64,000 bases of DNA from Alphaproteobacteria bacterium (GTDB lineage: Bacteria > Pseudomonadota > Alphaproteobacteria > Rhizobiales > Xanthobacteraceae): assembly GCA_005884765.1 (NCBI GenBank), contig VAZV01000142.1, positions 1 to 64,000 of the forward strand. Reading direction: 5' to 3'. The notes below the pieces were generated by a model. The model was not told where the DNA came from and did not search any database. It saw only the letters and a program-made list of their open reading frames with translations. Of the stretch, positions 44,906 through 55,079 are shown piece by piece. Every line of letters starts with the position of its first letter. Positions within the stretch are counted from its first letter, which is position 1. A program made the translations under genes and the position numbers.

Positions 44906-44921
44906 GTGAGTGATTACTCAC
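44906..44921. promoter_or_regulatory. Palindromic operator at the TetR/RND promoter
   Basis: GTGAGT and ACTCAC flank GATT: a perfect 6-bp inverted repeat (7 of 8 if extended). TTGACT at 44891-44896 could be the -35 element, putting the palindrome over the -10 region. The position just before the regulator gene fits TetR self-repression. Confidence 0.55.
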
Positions 44922-44927
44922 ATTCCC

Positions 44928-45629
44928 ATGTCTACCCTTCGCATGACCAGCGACCTGCGGCGGCAGCTCATCCTTGGTGCAGCCAGGCGTTGCTTTGCCC
45001 GCAACGGCTTTGCCGGCACCACGACCAAGAGCGTCGCGGCGGCGGCGGCGATATCCGAAGGGCTTTTGTTCAAGCACTTTCCTTCCAAGGCCGCGCTTTA
45101 CGCCGAAATCCTCGCGGAGGAATGCGAGGCCGATCCGGAACTAGCTCATCTGTTGGGCCAGGAACCGTCGACCGCGACGCTGGTCGAGCTGATCAAGGGC
45201 ATGGTCGGGCACTTCATGGCGATATCCGAGGGTCCCGATCAGGAAGAGACGCAGCGGTTGCGGCTGATGGTGACGAGCCATCTCGACGACGGCGAGTTCG
45301 CGCGGCTGCTCTACGTCAAGGTCGAAAAGTTGATCGGGCGCATGTTCGTGGACTCGCTGGAACGCGCGACCGCGGCAGGCGACGCATCGCGGATCGGCAA
45401 CGAACCGCTCAACCTGTTCTGGTTTGCCCATCACACGCTAATGAGCGCCGCGATGACGAGGCTTCCGGCGGTGCCGTGTCTTGGCTACGGCAATGCGGCC
45501 AACCTGCAACAGCAGCTTTGCGAATTCCTTCTTCGTGGGATCGGACTTAACGAAGCCGCAATTGCTTCGCATTTGGATCGCGAATGGTCGCCGGCGCAGG
45601 GACAACCGGTAGCTGCAGAAAGTGCATGA
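44928..45629 (+). CDS. TetR/AcrR-family regulator of the RND efflux genes
   Basis: A 233-aa TetR-type regulator with the DNA-binding domain at about residues 10-60 (AARRCFARNGFAGTTTKSVAAAAAISEGLLFKHF pattern, quoted here only in part: FARNGFAGTTTKSVA). The remaining helical domain would sense the drug or metabolite. Starts at ATG 44928 or 44943 are preferred to the GTG at 44910, which lies inside the operator palindrome. The adaptor gene begins one base after its stop, so it is the first gene of the efflux operon and probably represses it. Confidence 0.88.
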   Translation: MSTLRMTSDLRRQLILGAARRCFARNGFAGTTTKSVAAAAAISEGLLFKHFPSKAALYAEILAEECEADPELAHLLGQEPSTATLVELIKGMVGHFMAISEGPDQEETQRLRLMVTSHLDDGEFARLLYVKVEKLIGRMFVDSLERATAAGDASRIGNEPLNLFWFAHHTLMSAAMTRLPAVPCLGYGNAANLQQQLCEFLLRGIGLNEAAIASHLDREWSPAQGQPVAAESA

Positions 45630-45630
45630 C

Positions 45631-46824
45631 ATGAATATTGTGACCGAAGCCAATATCTCGGGCAAGCCGATCGAAAAAAAAGCGCACACGCGTCCGATCC
45701 GGCCGGTGCGGTGGTTCATCATCGTCGGTTCGCTGTTGGCGCTGCTGGTGGGCGCGTTGGTCGGTTTCAACGCCTTCCGCAGCCACATGATCTCGCAGTT
45801 CTTCGCCAACAATAAGCCGCCGCCGTCCAATGTCAGCGTCGTCGAGGCCAAGTCCGAGGTGATTCCGAACCTCCTTGTCGCGGTCGGCGATCTCGCGGCC
45901 GTGCATCAGGTCAATGTCACCTCCGATGTCTCCGGGCGCATCACCGACATCATGTTCTCGGCGGGCTCCCACGTGAACGCGGGCGCGCCGCTGGTGCAAT
46001 TGTTCGACGGTCCCGAGCAGGGCGACCTCGCCAGTTTCAAGGCGCAGGCCACGGGTGCGCAGGCGGCGCTGGAGCGCGCCAAGCAATTGGCGGCGCGCCA
46101 GTTTGGCCCGCAGTCAACCGTCGATGCGGCGCAGGCCACCTATGATACGGCCGTTGCGGGTATCGCCAAGACCGAGGCGATCATCTCGCAGAAGCTGGTG
46201 CGCGCCCCGTTCGACGGCGAGCTCGGCGTCCGTCATGTCGAAGTTGGCCAATACCTCACCGCCGGTACGCAGATCGTGACGCTAACCGATCTGTCGACGC
46301 TGTACGCCAACTTCACGGTGACGGAAAAGGACTCCGGGCAGCTCAAGGTAGGACAGACCGTCCGCCTCGCGGTCGATGCCTATCCGGGCCGTACTTTCGA
46401 GGGCAAGATCAACGCGATCGAACCGCAGATCTCTACCGATACGCGAAACATTCACGTCCAGGCCACGATCGACAATCCCGATCACATCTTGAAGCCCGGC
46501 ATGTTCACGACCACGACGGTAGTGCTGCCAGACAAGCCCGCGGTCGTTACCGTTCCCGAGACAGCCGTCGATTATACGCTCTATGGCGACTCGGTTTTTC
46601 TCATCACCGAGAAGAAAGAGGATGACGGCAAGACCAGCCTGAGCGCGGTCCGTACCTTCGTGCGCACGGGCAACCGGATCAACGGAAGGGTCGAGGTCCT
46701 CTCTGGGTTGAAGCCTGCCGATCGCGTGGTCGCCGTCGGCCAGCTCAAGCTGCAATCGGGAGCGGCGGTCGCGATCTCAGCCGATGCGCCTCCGCCGATT
46801 CCTGCAAATCCGCCGCGTTACTAA
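45631..46824 (+). CDS. RND efflux membrane-fusion (periplasmic adaptor) protein
   Basis: A 397-aa HlyD/AcrA-family adaptor. One N-terminal membrane anchor spans about residues 28-48, followed by the split lipoyl domain (VSGRITDIMFSAGSHV and QKLVRAPFDGELGVRHVEVG), a short alpha-hairpin, and a beta-barrel domain. There is no lipoprotein cysteine, so it is anchored by its helix. The ATG at 45631 follows the TetR stop directly. It should connect the pump encoded at 46970 to an outer-membrane channel that is not encoded here. Confidence 0.9.
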   Translation: MNIVTEANISGKPIEKKAHTRPIRPVRWFIIVGSLLALLVGALVGFNAFRSHMISQFFANNKPPPSNVSVVEAKSEVIPNLLVAVGDLAAVHQVNVTSDVSGRITDIMFSAGSHVNAGAPLVQLFDGPEQGDLASFKAQATGAQAALERAKQLAARQFGPQSTVDAAQATYDTAVAGIAKTEAIISQKLVRAPFDGELGVRHVEVGQYLTAGTQIVTLTDLSTLYANFTVTEKDSGQLKVGQTVRLAVDAYPGRTFEGKINAIEPQISTDTRNIHVQATIDNPDHILKPGMFTTTTVVLPDKPAVVTVPETAVDYTLYGDSVFLITEKKEDDGKTSLSAVRTFVRTGNRINGRVEVLSGLKPADRVVAVGQLKLQSGAAVAISADAPPPIPANPPRY

Positions 46825-46825
46825 G

Positions 46826-46901
46826 GCATGATTCGGAAAAGCGTGCCCTCAAGCCACGGCCCGATGGGTGCGAAACCCGGTTTTTCCGAAAGCAATCATG
46901 C
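46826..46901. repeat. Extragenic palindrome (GCATGATTCGGAAAA type) inside the RND operon
   Basis: GCATGATTCGGAAAA and TTTTTCCGAAAGCAATCATGC are imperfect reverse complements separated by about 40 bases. It lies between the adaptor and pump genes; a one-arm relative is at 4253. Confidence 0.6.
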
Positions 46902-46969
46902 TCAAACCAAAAGGGAGATCGTGCTCCGACCCAATCGGACCATGATCTGACTGCTCGGAGCACACCGCG

Positions 46970-49900
46970 ATGGTCTGGACTGACATTTTCATCAAGCGCC
47001 CGGTGCTGTCGGTTGTCGTCAGCCTGCTGATCCTGCTGATCGGCTTGAGGGCGGCGACCGTGTTGCCGATCCGGCAATACCCGAAGCTGTCAAATACGGT
47101 CGTGAACGTCACGACCTCCTATCCCGGCGCATCGGCGGATTTGATCCAGGGCTTCATCACGACGCCGATCGAGCAGGCCGTGGCGTCGGCCGAAGGCGTC
47201 GACTACATGACCTCGTCTTCAGTGCTCGGCACCAGCACCATCCAGGTCTACATCAAGTTGAATTTCGATCCGAACCAGGCCCTGACCGAAGTGCTCGCCA
47301 AGGTGAATTCGGTCAAATACCTGATCCCAAAGGAATCCAACGATCCGGTCGTGACCAAGACCACCGGCCAGACCACGGCGGTGATGTATCTCGGCTTCTC
47401 CTCTGAAGTGCTGTCGGGGTCGGCAATCTCGGACTACCTGACGCGGGTGGTGCAGCCGGTGCTTTCGACCGTCGACGGCGTCGCTTCCGCCGACATTCTC
47501 GGCGGCCAGACATTTGCGATGCGGTTGTGGCTTGATCCGGTCCGAATGGCCGGCCGCAACGTTTCGCCTGCCGATGTTTCGGCCGCGATTGCCGCCAACA
47601 ATTTCCAGGCGGCGGCGGGCCAGGCCAAGGGCTATTTCATCGTCTCCAACGTCACCGCCAATTCCGATCTGCAGAACGTCAGTCAGTTCAAGCGCATGAT
47701 CGTCAAGTCCAAGGACGGCGGCTTCGTGCGGATCGAGGACATCGCGACCGTCGAACTTGCGGCGCAAAGTACCGACGCGAGCGTCGCCTTCAATGGCGAA
47801 CACGCGATCTTCATCGGCATTCAGGCAACGCCGCAAGGCAACCCGCTGACGCTGGTGAAGGGCGTGCGCTCGCTGTTCCCGGAGCTTGAACGCAATCTTC
47901 CGCCCTCGATGAAGATGAAGGTGGCCTACGATTCCACCAAGTTCATCCAGTCGTCGATCGATGAAGTCGAGAAGACGCTCGGCGAAGCGGTGCTGATCGT
48001 CGTCGTCGTGATCTTCCTGTTCCTGGCCTCGCTTCGTTCGGTCGTGATCCCCGTCGTCACCATTCCGCTGTCGCTGATCGGCGTTTGCTCGCTGATGCTG
48101 GTCGCGGGATTCACTTTCAACCTGTTGACGCTGCTCGCCATGGTGCTGGCGATCGGGCTCGTCGTCGACGATGCCATCGTGGTGGTGGAGAACATCCATC
48201 GGCATCTGGAGGAAGGCAAACCTCCGGTGCAGGCCGCCATGCAGGGCGCCCGCGAGATCGTCGGCCCCGTCATCTCCATGACCATTACGCTAGCTGCGGT
48301 GTACGCGCCGATCGGCTTCCTCGGCGGCCTCACCGGTTCGCTGTTTCGCGAATTCGCATTCACGCTGGCCGGCTCGGTGATCGTCTCCGGCGTGATCGCG
48401 CTGACGCTGTCGCCGATGATGTGCTCGATATTCCTCAAGAGCGCCGAGGAGGGACGCTTCGCCAGAATTGTCAACAAGGTATTCGGCGCGATGACGCGCT
48501 GGTACGGCAGGCAGCTCGATCGTTCGCTCGACTATCGCCCCATTACGGGATTGTTCGCCCTCACCATCCTCGGCCTGGTCGGCTTCCTCTATTTGCACAC
48601 CTCAAAGGAACTGGCGCCGGAAGAGGATCAGGGCATCGTGTTTGCCGTCACCAAGGGGCCGAAATACGCCAATATCGATTATCTCGATTTTTACGGCGAG
48701 AAGCTCGACAAGGCGTTTGCCAGTTTCCCGGAAACCGATCTTCGCTTTGTTCTGAACGGCATCAACGGCCCGCAAAACGGTATCGCGGGCATGTTGCTCA
48801 AGCCGTGGGATGAGCGAAAGCGCTCCTCGATCGCGCTCAAGCCGCTGGTGCAGGGACAGATCGGCAAGATCGAAGGCGTCAATGCGTTCGCGTTCAACCT
48901 GCCGCCGTTGCCCGGCGGCCCCGGTGGATTGCCGGTGCAGATGGTGATCAATTCGACCAACGGTTTTCAGTCGGTCTACGAGCAAATGGAGAAGCTGAAG
49001 GATGCCGCGCGCAAGAGCGGCCTGTTCATCGTCTCTGACAGCGATCTAAATTTCAATCAGCCGGTGGTGCGGGTCAAGATCGACCGCTCGAAGGCGAGCG
49101 ATCTCGGCATCACCATGCAGAACATCGGCAGTACGCTGGCGACGCTGCTCGGCGGCAATTATGTGAACCGCTTCAACCTTGAAGGGCGTTCCTATCAGGT
49201 GATTCCGCAGGTGCCGCGCGACCAGCGGCTGTCGCCCGAAGCGCTTGGCCAATATTACTTGCCGACGTCGACTGGCCAGCAAATGCCGCTCTCGACCGTT
49301 GTCTCGATCGAGACCGGGACCGACCCGAACGCGCTGACCCACTACAACCAGTTGAACTCCGCGACCTTCCAGGCGGTGCCGATGCCGGGTGTGACGGTCG
49401 GCCAGGCGGTCGACTTCCTCGAGGGTGAAGCAAAGAAAATGCCGGCCGGCTTCAGCCACGATTACCTCGCCGATTCCCGCCAATATGTGCAGGAAGGCAA
49501 TCAGCTCGCGATCACCTTCGGCTTCGCGCTGATCATCATCTTCCTGGTATTGGCGGCGCAGTTCGAAAGTTTGCGCGACCCCCTGGTCATCATGATCAGC
49601 GTGCCCATGGCGATCGTCGGCGCCTTGATCCCGCTGTTCTTCGGCATGGCGACGATGAACATCTACACCCAGGTGGGATTGCTGACGCTGGTCGGCCTGA
49701 TCTCAAAGCACGGCATCCTGATGGTCGAGTTCGCCAACGAGTTGCAGCTCAATGAGGGCCTTGATCGCCGCTCCGCCATCGAGATGGCGGCGCGGGTCCG
49801 GCTCCGCCCGATCCTGATGACGACGGCGGCGATGGTCACGGGCCTGCTGCCGCTGTTGACCGCGACCGGGGCGGGCGCCGCAAGCCGCTTCTCGATCGGG

Positions 49901-50062
49901 CTTGTCGTCGTTGCCGGCATGTCGATCGGCACACTGTTCACCTTGTTCGTGCTGCCTGCGGTTTATGTCGCGATTGCCACCGATCACCGCGCCAAGGCGG
50001 GCTCGGAGCGGGCCAAGGAAATCGCGGATTTCGATCTGGGCAGCGCACTCAAGCCGACCTGA
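46970..50062 (+). CDS. RND efflux pump, AcrB/MexB/MdtB-like (HAE1 family)
   Basis: A 1030-aa inner-membrane proton-driven pump with the expected 12-helix, two-large-loop organisation. Recognisable segments are FIKRPVLSVVVSLL at the N-terminus, the proton-relay region GLVVDDAIVVVENIHRH in helix 4, and the C-terminal GAASRFSIGLVVVAGM. Length and motifs are complete. It is the third gene after the TetR regulator and adaptor, 145 bp from the latter. No outer-membrane factor follows. Substrate range is not readable. Confidence 0.93.
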   Translation: MVWTDIFIKRPVLSVVVSLLILLIGLRAATVLPIRQYPKLSNTVVNVTTSYPGASADLIQGFITTPIEQAVASAEGVDYMTSSSVLGTSTIQVYIKLNFDPNQALTEVLAKVNSVKYLIPKESNDPVVTKTTGQTTAVMYLGFSSEVLSGSAISDYLTRVVQPVLSTVDGVASADILGGQTFAMRLWLDPVRMAGRNVSPADVSAAIAANNFQAAAGQAKGYFIVSNVTANSDLQNVSQFKRMIVKSKDGGFVRIEDIATVELAAQSTDASVAFNGEHAIFIGIQATPQGNPLTLVKGVRSLFPELERNLPPSMKMKVAYDSTKFIQSSIDEVEKTLGEAVLIVVVVIFLFLASLRSVVIPVVTIPLSLIGVCSLMLVAGFTFNLLTLLAMVLAIGLVVDDAIVVVENIHRHLEEGKPPVQAAMQGAREIVGPVISMTITLAAVYAPIGFLGGLTGSLFREFAFTLAGSVIVSGVIALTLSPMMCSIFLKSAEEGRFARIVNKVFGAMTRWYGRQLDRSLDYRPITGLFALTILGLVGFLYLHTSKELAPEEDQGIVFAVTKGPKYANIDYLDFYGEKLDKAFASFPETDLRFVLNGINGPQNGIAGMLLKPWDERKRSSIALKPLVQGQIGKIEGVNAFAFNLPPLPGGPGGLPVQMVINSTNGFQSVYEQMEKLKDAARKSGLFIVSDSDLNFNQPVVRVKIDRSKASDLGITMQNIGSTLATLLGGNYVNRFNLEGRSYQVIPQVPRDQRLSPEALGQYYLPTSTGQQMPLSTVVSIETGTDPNALTHYNQLNSATFQAVPMPGVTVGQAVDFLEGEAKKMPAGFSHDYLADSRQYVQEGNQLAITFGFALIIIFLVLAAQFESLRDPLVIMISVPMAIVGALIPLFFGMATMNIYTQVGLLTLVGLISKHGILMVEFANELQLNEGLDRRSAIEMAARVRLRPILMTTAAMVTGLLPLLTATGAGAASRFSIGLVVVAGMSIGTLFTLFVLPAVYVAIATDHRAKAGSERAKEIADFDLGSALKPT

Positions 50063-50097
50063 GGCTTTGGACTAGCCTTGGGGTGAGGTGGCTCAAG

Positions 50098-50129
50098 CGG
50101 CGGCCGGGTCATGCGCGGCCGCCGTTTTT
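50098..50129 (+). terminator. Rho-independent terminator after the RND pump gene
   Basis: CGGCGGCCG at 50098-50106 pairs perfectly with CGGCCGCCG at 50116-50124, followed at once by TTTTT. This is the clearest intrinsic terminator in the window and separates the efflux operon from the sensor kinase. Confidence 0.8.
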
Positions 50130-50201
50130 CGCTTTACCCTGAGTAATTCTCCCGCATTGCGGTAAGAGACAAGGTCCTGCCTTCTTGCTAAAAGGCGGCC
50201 G

Positions 50202-52898
50202 ATGAGCATTTCCCTCCACCCCGACACGGCGGAAGGGCGGACGCTGGCGGCTGCGCCGGCCGACGCAGTGCCGAAGCCTGTCTCATTGGGCACGAAAATC
50301 CGCAGCCGGCTGTTTGCCAAATATGTCGCGCTGTTCGTAGCCGTGGTCGGCGTCGCGCTCGCATCCAATGGGATTTTCGAAGTCTTCTTCTATTACCGCG
50401 AGCACAAGGCCTCGCTGATCCGCATTCAGCACGAGCAGGCCGAAGCTGCAGCCGCCAAGATCAGCCAGTTCATCAAGGAAATCGAGAGCCAGCTCGGCTG
50501 GACCACCCAGTTGCCATGGTCGGCGGGCTCGATCGAGCAGCGCCGGTTCGACGCGCTGCGGCTGTTGCGCCAGGTGCCGGCCATCACCGAACTGGCGCAG
50601 GTCGACTCCACCGGCAAGGAGCGGTTGCGGGTATCGCGCCTCGCCATGGACGTGGTGGATTCAGGGCTCGACTTGTCCAAGGACCCGAAATTCACCGAAG
50701 CGGTCGCGCACAAGGTCTATTACGGGCCGGTGTATTTCCGCCGCGAGTCCGAGCCCTACATGACGCTGGCACTGGCGGGCACCCGCAAGGACGCGGGCGT
50801 CAGCATCGCCGAGGTCAACCTCAAACTGATCTGGGACGTGGTCTCCCAGATCAAGGTCGGCGAACACGGCCATGCCTATGTGGTGGGTGTCCAGGGGCGG
50901 CTGATCGCGCATCCCGACATCAGTCTTGTTTTGCGCAACACCGACATGTCGAAGCTCATTCAGGTGCAGGCGGCCTTGGCAGAACAGGCCGCCTTGGCAG
51001 AGCAGGCTGCATTGGCCGAGCAGGCTGCGCTGGCGGCTCAGGCTGCACCCGGAGTGCGGACAATCCCGCCCCCGCCGGTACCGCCGCCACCGCGAGCAGC
51101 GAATTCCGATGTAGATTCCTTGCAGGGTGCGCTGAACATCCAGGGCCAGGAGGTCCTGACGGCGTCAGCGCCGATCCTGCCGTTGCGCTGGATCATGTTC
51201 GTCGAGCTTCCGGTCAAGGAAGCCTATGCCTCGCTCTACGCAGCCTTGCAGCGCCTCGCGATCGTGCTGGCGGCGGCGTCAATCTTTGCGGTGCTCGCTG
51301 GAATCTTCCTGGCGCGGCGCATGGTCGGCCCGATCCAGGCCTTGCGCGCCGGCGCCGAGCGCATCGGCGGCGGCGATTTCGCCCAGCGCATCTCGATCAG
51401 GACCGGCGACGAGCTGGAGGGTCTCGCCAACCAGTTCAATGACATGGGCGCGCGGCTGCAGGAATCTTATGCGGATTTGGAAGGGAAGGTCGAGCAGCGC
51501 ACCTCGCAATTGAGCGAGTCGCTGCAGCAGCAAACCGCGGTCGGTGACGTGCTAAAGATCATCAGCCGCTCGACATTCGATTTGCAACCGGTCCTGGATA
51601 CTCTGGTGAAGACCGCGGCGCGACTGTGCGATGCTGAGATGGCATTCATCTTGCGCCGGGAAGGGGGCATGTATCGGGCGGGCGCAGCCGTTGGCTTCTC
51701 GGACGAGTATATCAAGTTCCTGCAGGGACATCCGATTGCTGTAGACCGTGGCAGTATTACCGGCCGGGTCGCGCTTGAGCGGCGGCCCGTGCAGGTTCTG
51801 GATGTGGCCAATGATCCTGACTACAAGATAAGTGAGTCGATCTCGCTGGCTGGCCAGCGTACCGCTCTCGGCGTTCCGCTGTTGCGCGAGAACGAGCCGA
51901 TAGGCGCGATCATCCTCGCGCGCCAGCGGGTCGAGGCGTTTACTTCGAAGCAAATCGAACTGGTCACGACCTTTGCCGATCAGGCGGTGATCGCGATCGA
52001 GAATGTGAGGTTGTTCGATGAACTGCGTGCACGCACCGACGATTTGTCACTCTCGCTGGAAGAACTGCGCACCGCGCAGGACCGCCTGATCCAGACCGAA
52101 AAGCTCGCTTCCCTCGGCCAGCTCACCGCGGGTATCGCGCATGAAATCAAAAATCCGCTGAATTTCGTCAATAATTTCTCGGCGGTATCTGCCGAGCTGA
52201 TCGACGAAATGAATGACGTGCTCAAGGACGCCAAGCTCGAAAACAAGACGCGGGAAGAGATCGACGAGCTCACGCATATGCTGAAGGGTAATCTTGAAAA
52301 AGTGGTGCAGCACGGCAAGCGCGCCGATTCGATCGTCAAGAACATGCTGCTGCATTCGCGCGAGGGCTCCGGCGAGCACCGGCCCGCCGACATCAACGCC
52401 ATTGTCGAGGAAAGCCTCAATCTCGCCTATCATGGCGCGCGCGCGGAGAAATCCGGCTTCAACATCACGCTGAAGCGCGACCTCGATCCGAAGGCTGGCA
52501 TGGTCGATCTCTATCCGCAGGAAATCACCCGCGTCTTCCTCAATCTGATCTCGAACGGCTTTTATGCCGCGACCAAACGCAAGGAGGCCGGCATCGACGG
52601 TTTTGAGCCGACCTTGAGCGCGACCACGAAAAACCTCGGCAATGCCGTTGAAATCCGGATTCGGGACAATGGCACTGGAATCCCATTGGAAATAAAGGAG
52701 AAAATGTTCAATCCGTTCTTCACCACCAAGCCGGCCGGCGAGGGGACCGGATTGGGGTTGTCGATGAGCCACGACATCGTGGTGAAGCAACATGGCGGCA
52801 AGATCGACGTCGATACGCAGCCGGGTTCATTTACAGAATTCATTATTACGCTGCCGCGGACGATGGCGGCGCGCCCAGATGCGGGACAGGCCGCATGA
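50202..52898 (+). CDS. Sensor histidine kinase (periplasmic sensor - HAMP - GAF - HisKA - HATPase)
   Basis: An 898-aa hybrid-free sensor kinase. Transmembrane segments are at about residues 37-63 and 349-371, enclosing a ~285-residue sensor region. HAMP is at about 372-425, a coiled coil follows, GAF is at about 453-610, and HisKA carries His647 ([12 protein letters not shown]). The ATPase has the N box ([11 protein letters not shown]), Asp822 in [10 protein letters not shown] and [11 protein letters not shown] four-fold 18-bp repeat encoding QAALAE lies in the sensor region (50967-51038). The last four bases overlap the response regulator/cyclase, its probable phosphorylation partner. Confidence 0.92.
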   Translation: MSISLHPDTAEGRTLAAAPADAVPKPVSLGTKIRSRLFAKYVALFVAVVGVALASNGIFEVFFYYREHKASLIRIQHEQAEAAAAKISQFIKEIESQLGWTTQLPWSAGSIEQRRFDALRLLRQVPAITELAQVDSTGKERLRVSRLAMDVVDSGLDLSKDPKFTEAVAHKVYYGPVYFRRESEPYMTLALAGTRKDAGVSIAEVNLKLIWDVVSQIKVGEHGHAYVVGVQGRLIAHPDISLVLRNTDMSKLIQVQAALAEQAALAEQAALAEQAALAAQAAPGVRTIPPPPVPPPPRAANSDVDSLQGALNIQGQEVLTASAPILPLRWIMFVELPVKEAYASLYAALQRLAIVLAAASIFAVLAGIFLARRMVGPIQALRAGAERIGGGDFAQRISIRTGDELEGLANQFNDMGARLQESYADLEGKVEQRTSQLSESLQQQTAVGDVLKIISRSTFDLQPVLDTLVKTAARLCDAEMAFILRREGGMYRAGAAVGFSDEYIKFLQGHPIAVDRGSITGRVALERRPVQVLDVANDPDYKISESISLAGQRTALGVPLLRENEPIGAIILARQRVEAFTSKQIELVTTFADQAVIAIENVRLFDELRARTDDLSLSLEELRTAQDRLIQTEKLASLGQLTAGIAHEIKNPLNFVNNFSAVSAELIDEMNDVLKDAKLENKTREEIDELTHMLKGNLEKVVQHGKRADSIVKNMLLHSREGSGEHRPADINAIVEESLNLAYHGARAEKSGFNITLKRDLDPKAGMVDLYPQEITRVFLNLISNGFYAATKRKEAGIDGFEPTLSATTKNLGNAVEIRIRDNGTGIPLEIKEKMFNPFFTTKPAGEGTGLGLSMSHDIVVKQHGGKIDVDTQPGSFTEFIITLPRTMAARPDAGQAA
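50967..51050 (+). repeat. In-frame 18-bp tandem repeat in the kinase sensor region
   Basis: Four units encode [18 protein letters not shown] and QAALAA, then a partial QAAP, followed by a proline-rich stretch ([10 protein letters not shown], residues about 287-296). The frame is preserved. Copies this similar are prone to slippage, so the linker length may vary between strains. Confidence 0.8.
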
Positions 52899-54148
52899 CG
52901 ACTGCGACCATTCTCTTTGTCGATGACGAGCCCGATTTGGAAGCGCTCGTGCTGCAGAAATTCCGCCGACAGATTCGCGACGGCACGGTGAGTTTCTTGT
53001 TCGCCCGAGACGGCTTGGAGGCGCTGCAATCGATCGAGCAGCATCCGCATGTCGACATGGTGGTGTCCGACATCAACATGCCCAGGATGGACGGGTTGTC
53101 GCTACTCGCGAGGCTGCAGGAGGCCGAGGACAAGAAATCGACCATCATCGTTTCCGCCTACGGCGACATGAGCAACATCCGCACCGCAATGAACCGGGGC
53201 GCGTTCGATTTCCTGACCAAGCCGATCGATTTCGGCGACCTTGAATTGACCATCGACAAGACTATCCGGCATGTCGAGACAATTCGCGAAGCGCGCCGTC
53301 GTCAGGCCGAGGCCGAGCGTGCGCACGCCTCGCTGTCGCGCTATTTCTCGCCGCAAATTGCAAGCCGCCTTGCTTGCGACGGCGAAGCCGACGGCATGGC
53401 CGTGCACTGGCGCGAGGTTGCCACCATCTTCACCGACATCACGAGCTTCACCTCGCTGGTCGAAACCGCGGCGGCCGAAGTGCTGGCTGAGTTGCTCAAT
53501 GAATATGTCGGCGGCATGACCGACGTCGTGTTCGCGCATGAGGGCACGGTTGCGAAGATCATCGGCGACGCGATCCAGGTTCTGTTCAATGCGCCCGGCG
53601 AACAGCCGGACTACGCTGAGCGCGCGATCGCCTGCGCGCAAGATCTCGATGTGTGGGCGCAGGCCTTCCGCGAGCGCTGGAAGGCGAAGGGCATCAATTT
53701 CGGCGTGACCCGGATTGGCGTTCACGCCGGTCCCGCGCTGGTCGGAAATTTCGGCGGCAGCCGCTTCTTCGACTATACCGCCTACGGCGACACCATCAAC
53801 ATCGCAGCGCGGCTTGAGGCCGCCAACAAGTTCTTAGGGACCCGCATCTGCGTCAGCGTGACGGTGGCGAAGGCAGCGGAGAATTTCAAGGGGCGGCCGG
53901 TCGGCGATCTGATGCTGCGCGGGCGCAGCGAGCCGCTGCGCGCCTTTGAGCCGCTGTGCGCGGAGGTGTTCATCGCACCCGCGATGACGCAATATTCGCA
54001 AGCCTTCGCCAAGCTGGAAGCCGGTGATGCCGCGGCGATGCCGGCCTTTGCCGCGCTGGTCGGGCTGCACGCCGACGATCCGCTAGCCGGATTCCATCTC
54101 AAGCGATTGCTCAACGGCGCCAAGGGCGTCCGCATGCAACTGGAATAA
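52895..54148 (+). CDS. Response regulator with class III adenylate/guanylate cyclase output
   Basis: A 417-aa protein. The receiver domain (residues about 5-120) has the acidic pair Asp10/Asp11, phospho-acceptor Asp59 ([12 protein letters not shown]) and Lys109. A short coiled linker (about 125-145) leads to a class III cyclase domain (about 172-320) with both metal Asp residues (Asp181 in FTDITSF, Asp225 in IIGDAIQ), purine-selecting Lys221 and Asp299, and transition-state Asn302 and Arg306 (INIAARLE). These favour ATP, so cAMP synthesis controlled by phosphorylation is expected. ATGA overlap with the kinase gene. Confidence 0.9.
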   Translation: MTTATILFVDDEPDLEALVLQKFRRQIRDGTVSFLFARDGLEALQSIEQHPHVDMVVSDINMPRMDGLSLLARLQEAEDKKSTIIVSAYGDMSNIRTAMNRGAFDFLTKPIDFGDLELTIDKTIRHVETIREARRRQAEAERAHASLSRYFSPQIASRLACDGEADGMAVHWREVATIFTDITSFTSLVETAAAEVLAELLNEYVGGMTDVVFAHEGTVAKIIGDAIQVLFNAPGEQPDYAERAIACAQDLDVWAQAFRERWKAKGINFGVTRIGVHAGPALVGNFGGSRFFDYTAYGDTINIAARLEAANKFLGTRICVSVTVAKAAENFKGRPVGDLMLRGRSEPLRAFEPLCAEVFIAPAMTQYSQAFAKLEAGDAAAMPAFAALVGLHADDPLAGFHLKRLLNGAKGVRMQLE

Positions 54149-54198
54149 GTCAGCGACAAACGCGGAACGCGTTGGCGCGGAGATCCGAAGGGACGAAC

Positions 54199-54942
54199 AT
54201 GACCAGCGATTTTGCACCCGGCAATTACCGGTTCATTCCCGCGGTGTTTCAATATTCGAGCGGTGCTGCGGCCAACCCCGGTTACGAGATCGAGCGGGTG
54301 CGCTTCGAGCGATGGCTGCCGCTCGCCGACGGCTTTGCGAAAGTTGCGAAATATATTCAAGGGGCGGGCCGGCCGCTGACGTCGTTCTGCGCCTGCGAGC
54401 TGCGTTCGCCGGCTGCCTTCACCGAAGACGGCTTTCGCCAATTCAACGAGCATTATGTCAAGACGCTCGCCGGGTGGGGCCTGTACGATGGCTCCGTCAA
54501 TCCGGTGGCGCGCAGCAATGTCTGCCCCGAGATCGATCCGCCGCCGGAGCCGTCATTTTATGCGTTCTCCTTCACCCGACCGAGCGGGAGCGCGACGCCG
54601 ACTTTCGTGATCGCCGGCGGCGCCGAATTGCGCGGCGGGGTCGGAACCTATCCCGAGCGGACGGTGCGCTACCGCGATCTCAGCCCTGATGGCATCAAGG
54701 AAAAAGTCCGCTTCACCACGCGGGAAATGGAAGGCCGCATGGACGCATTCGGCTTCGGTTGGAAGGACACCACCGCGGTGCAGGCCTATACGGTGCGCGA
54801 TTTCCACCCGGTCGCTGCCGACGAGCTGGTTCGCCGCGGCGCCGCGCGTTCGGGCCTCACCTGGCATTTCGCCCGCCCGCCCGTGATTGATCTCGAATAC
54901 GAGATGGATTGCCGCCGCGTGATGCGGGAGACCGTGATTTAG
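54199..54942 (+). CDS. RidA-like protein, probable tandem YjgF fold
   Basis: A 247-aa protein I recognise only by fold pattern. Both halves show RidA/YjgF-like features: the first around RFIPAVFQYSSGAAANPG and FRQFNEHYVKTLAGWG, the second around FVIAGGAELRG, KVRFTTREMEGRM and ARPPVIDLEYEMD. RidA proteins hydrolyse reactive imines or deaminate 2-aminomuconate-type compounds. The conserved RidA Arg is not certain by eye. It starts 50 bp after the cyclase gene and ends before a palindromic repeat. Function not established. Confidence 0.55.
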   Translation: MTSDFAPGNYRFIPAVFQYSSGAAANPGYEIERVRFERWLPLADGFAKVAKYIQGAGRPLTSFCACELRSPAAFTEDGFRQFNEHYVKTLAGWGLYDGSVNPVARSNVCPEIDPPPEPSFYAFSFTRPSGSATPTFVIAGGAELRGGVGTYPERTVRYRDLSPDGIKEKVRFTTREMEGRMDAFGFGWKDTTAVQAYTVRDFHPVAADELVRRGAARSGLTWHFARPPVIDLEYEMDCRRVMRETVI

Positions 54943-54955
54943 TGGGCCTTCAGCC

Positions 54956-55071
54956 GTCATTGCGAGCCAACGGGTCGCGCGAATGCGCGCCCGATGACAG
55001 GCTCCGCGAAGCAATCCATAGCGCGGCATAGTGACTATGGATTGCGTCGTCGCTTCGCTCCTCGCAATGAC
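54956..55071. repeat. Extragenic palindrome, GTCATTGCGAG family, with nested module
   Basis: Left arm carries the module at 54965-55005 (AGCCAACGGGTCGCGCG ... GGCTCC); right arm is the short form CTCGCAATGAC. It lies between the RidA-like gene and the convergent permease gene. Confidence 0.8.
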
Positions 55072-55079
55072 GAGCCCAA

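Noticed and set aside
50967-51038. Tandem repeat as a CRISPR-like array
   Set aside because: Units are 18 bp, contiguous, in frame and lack spacers; they encode part of a kinase.
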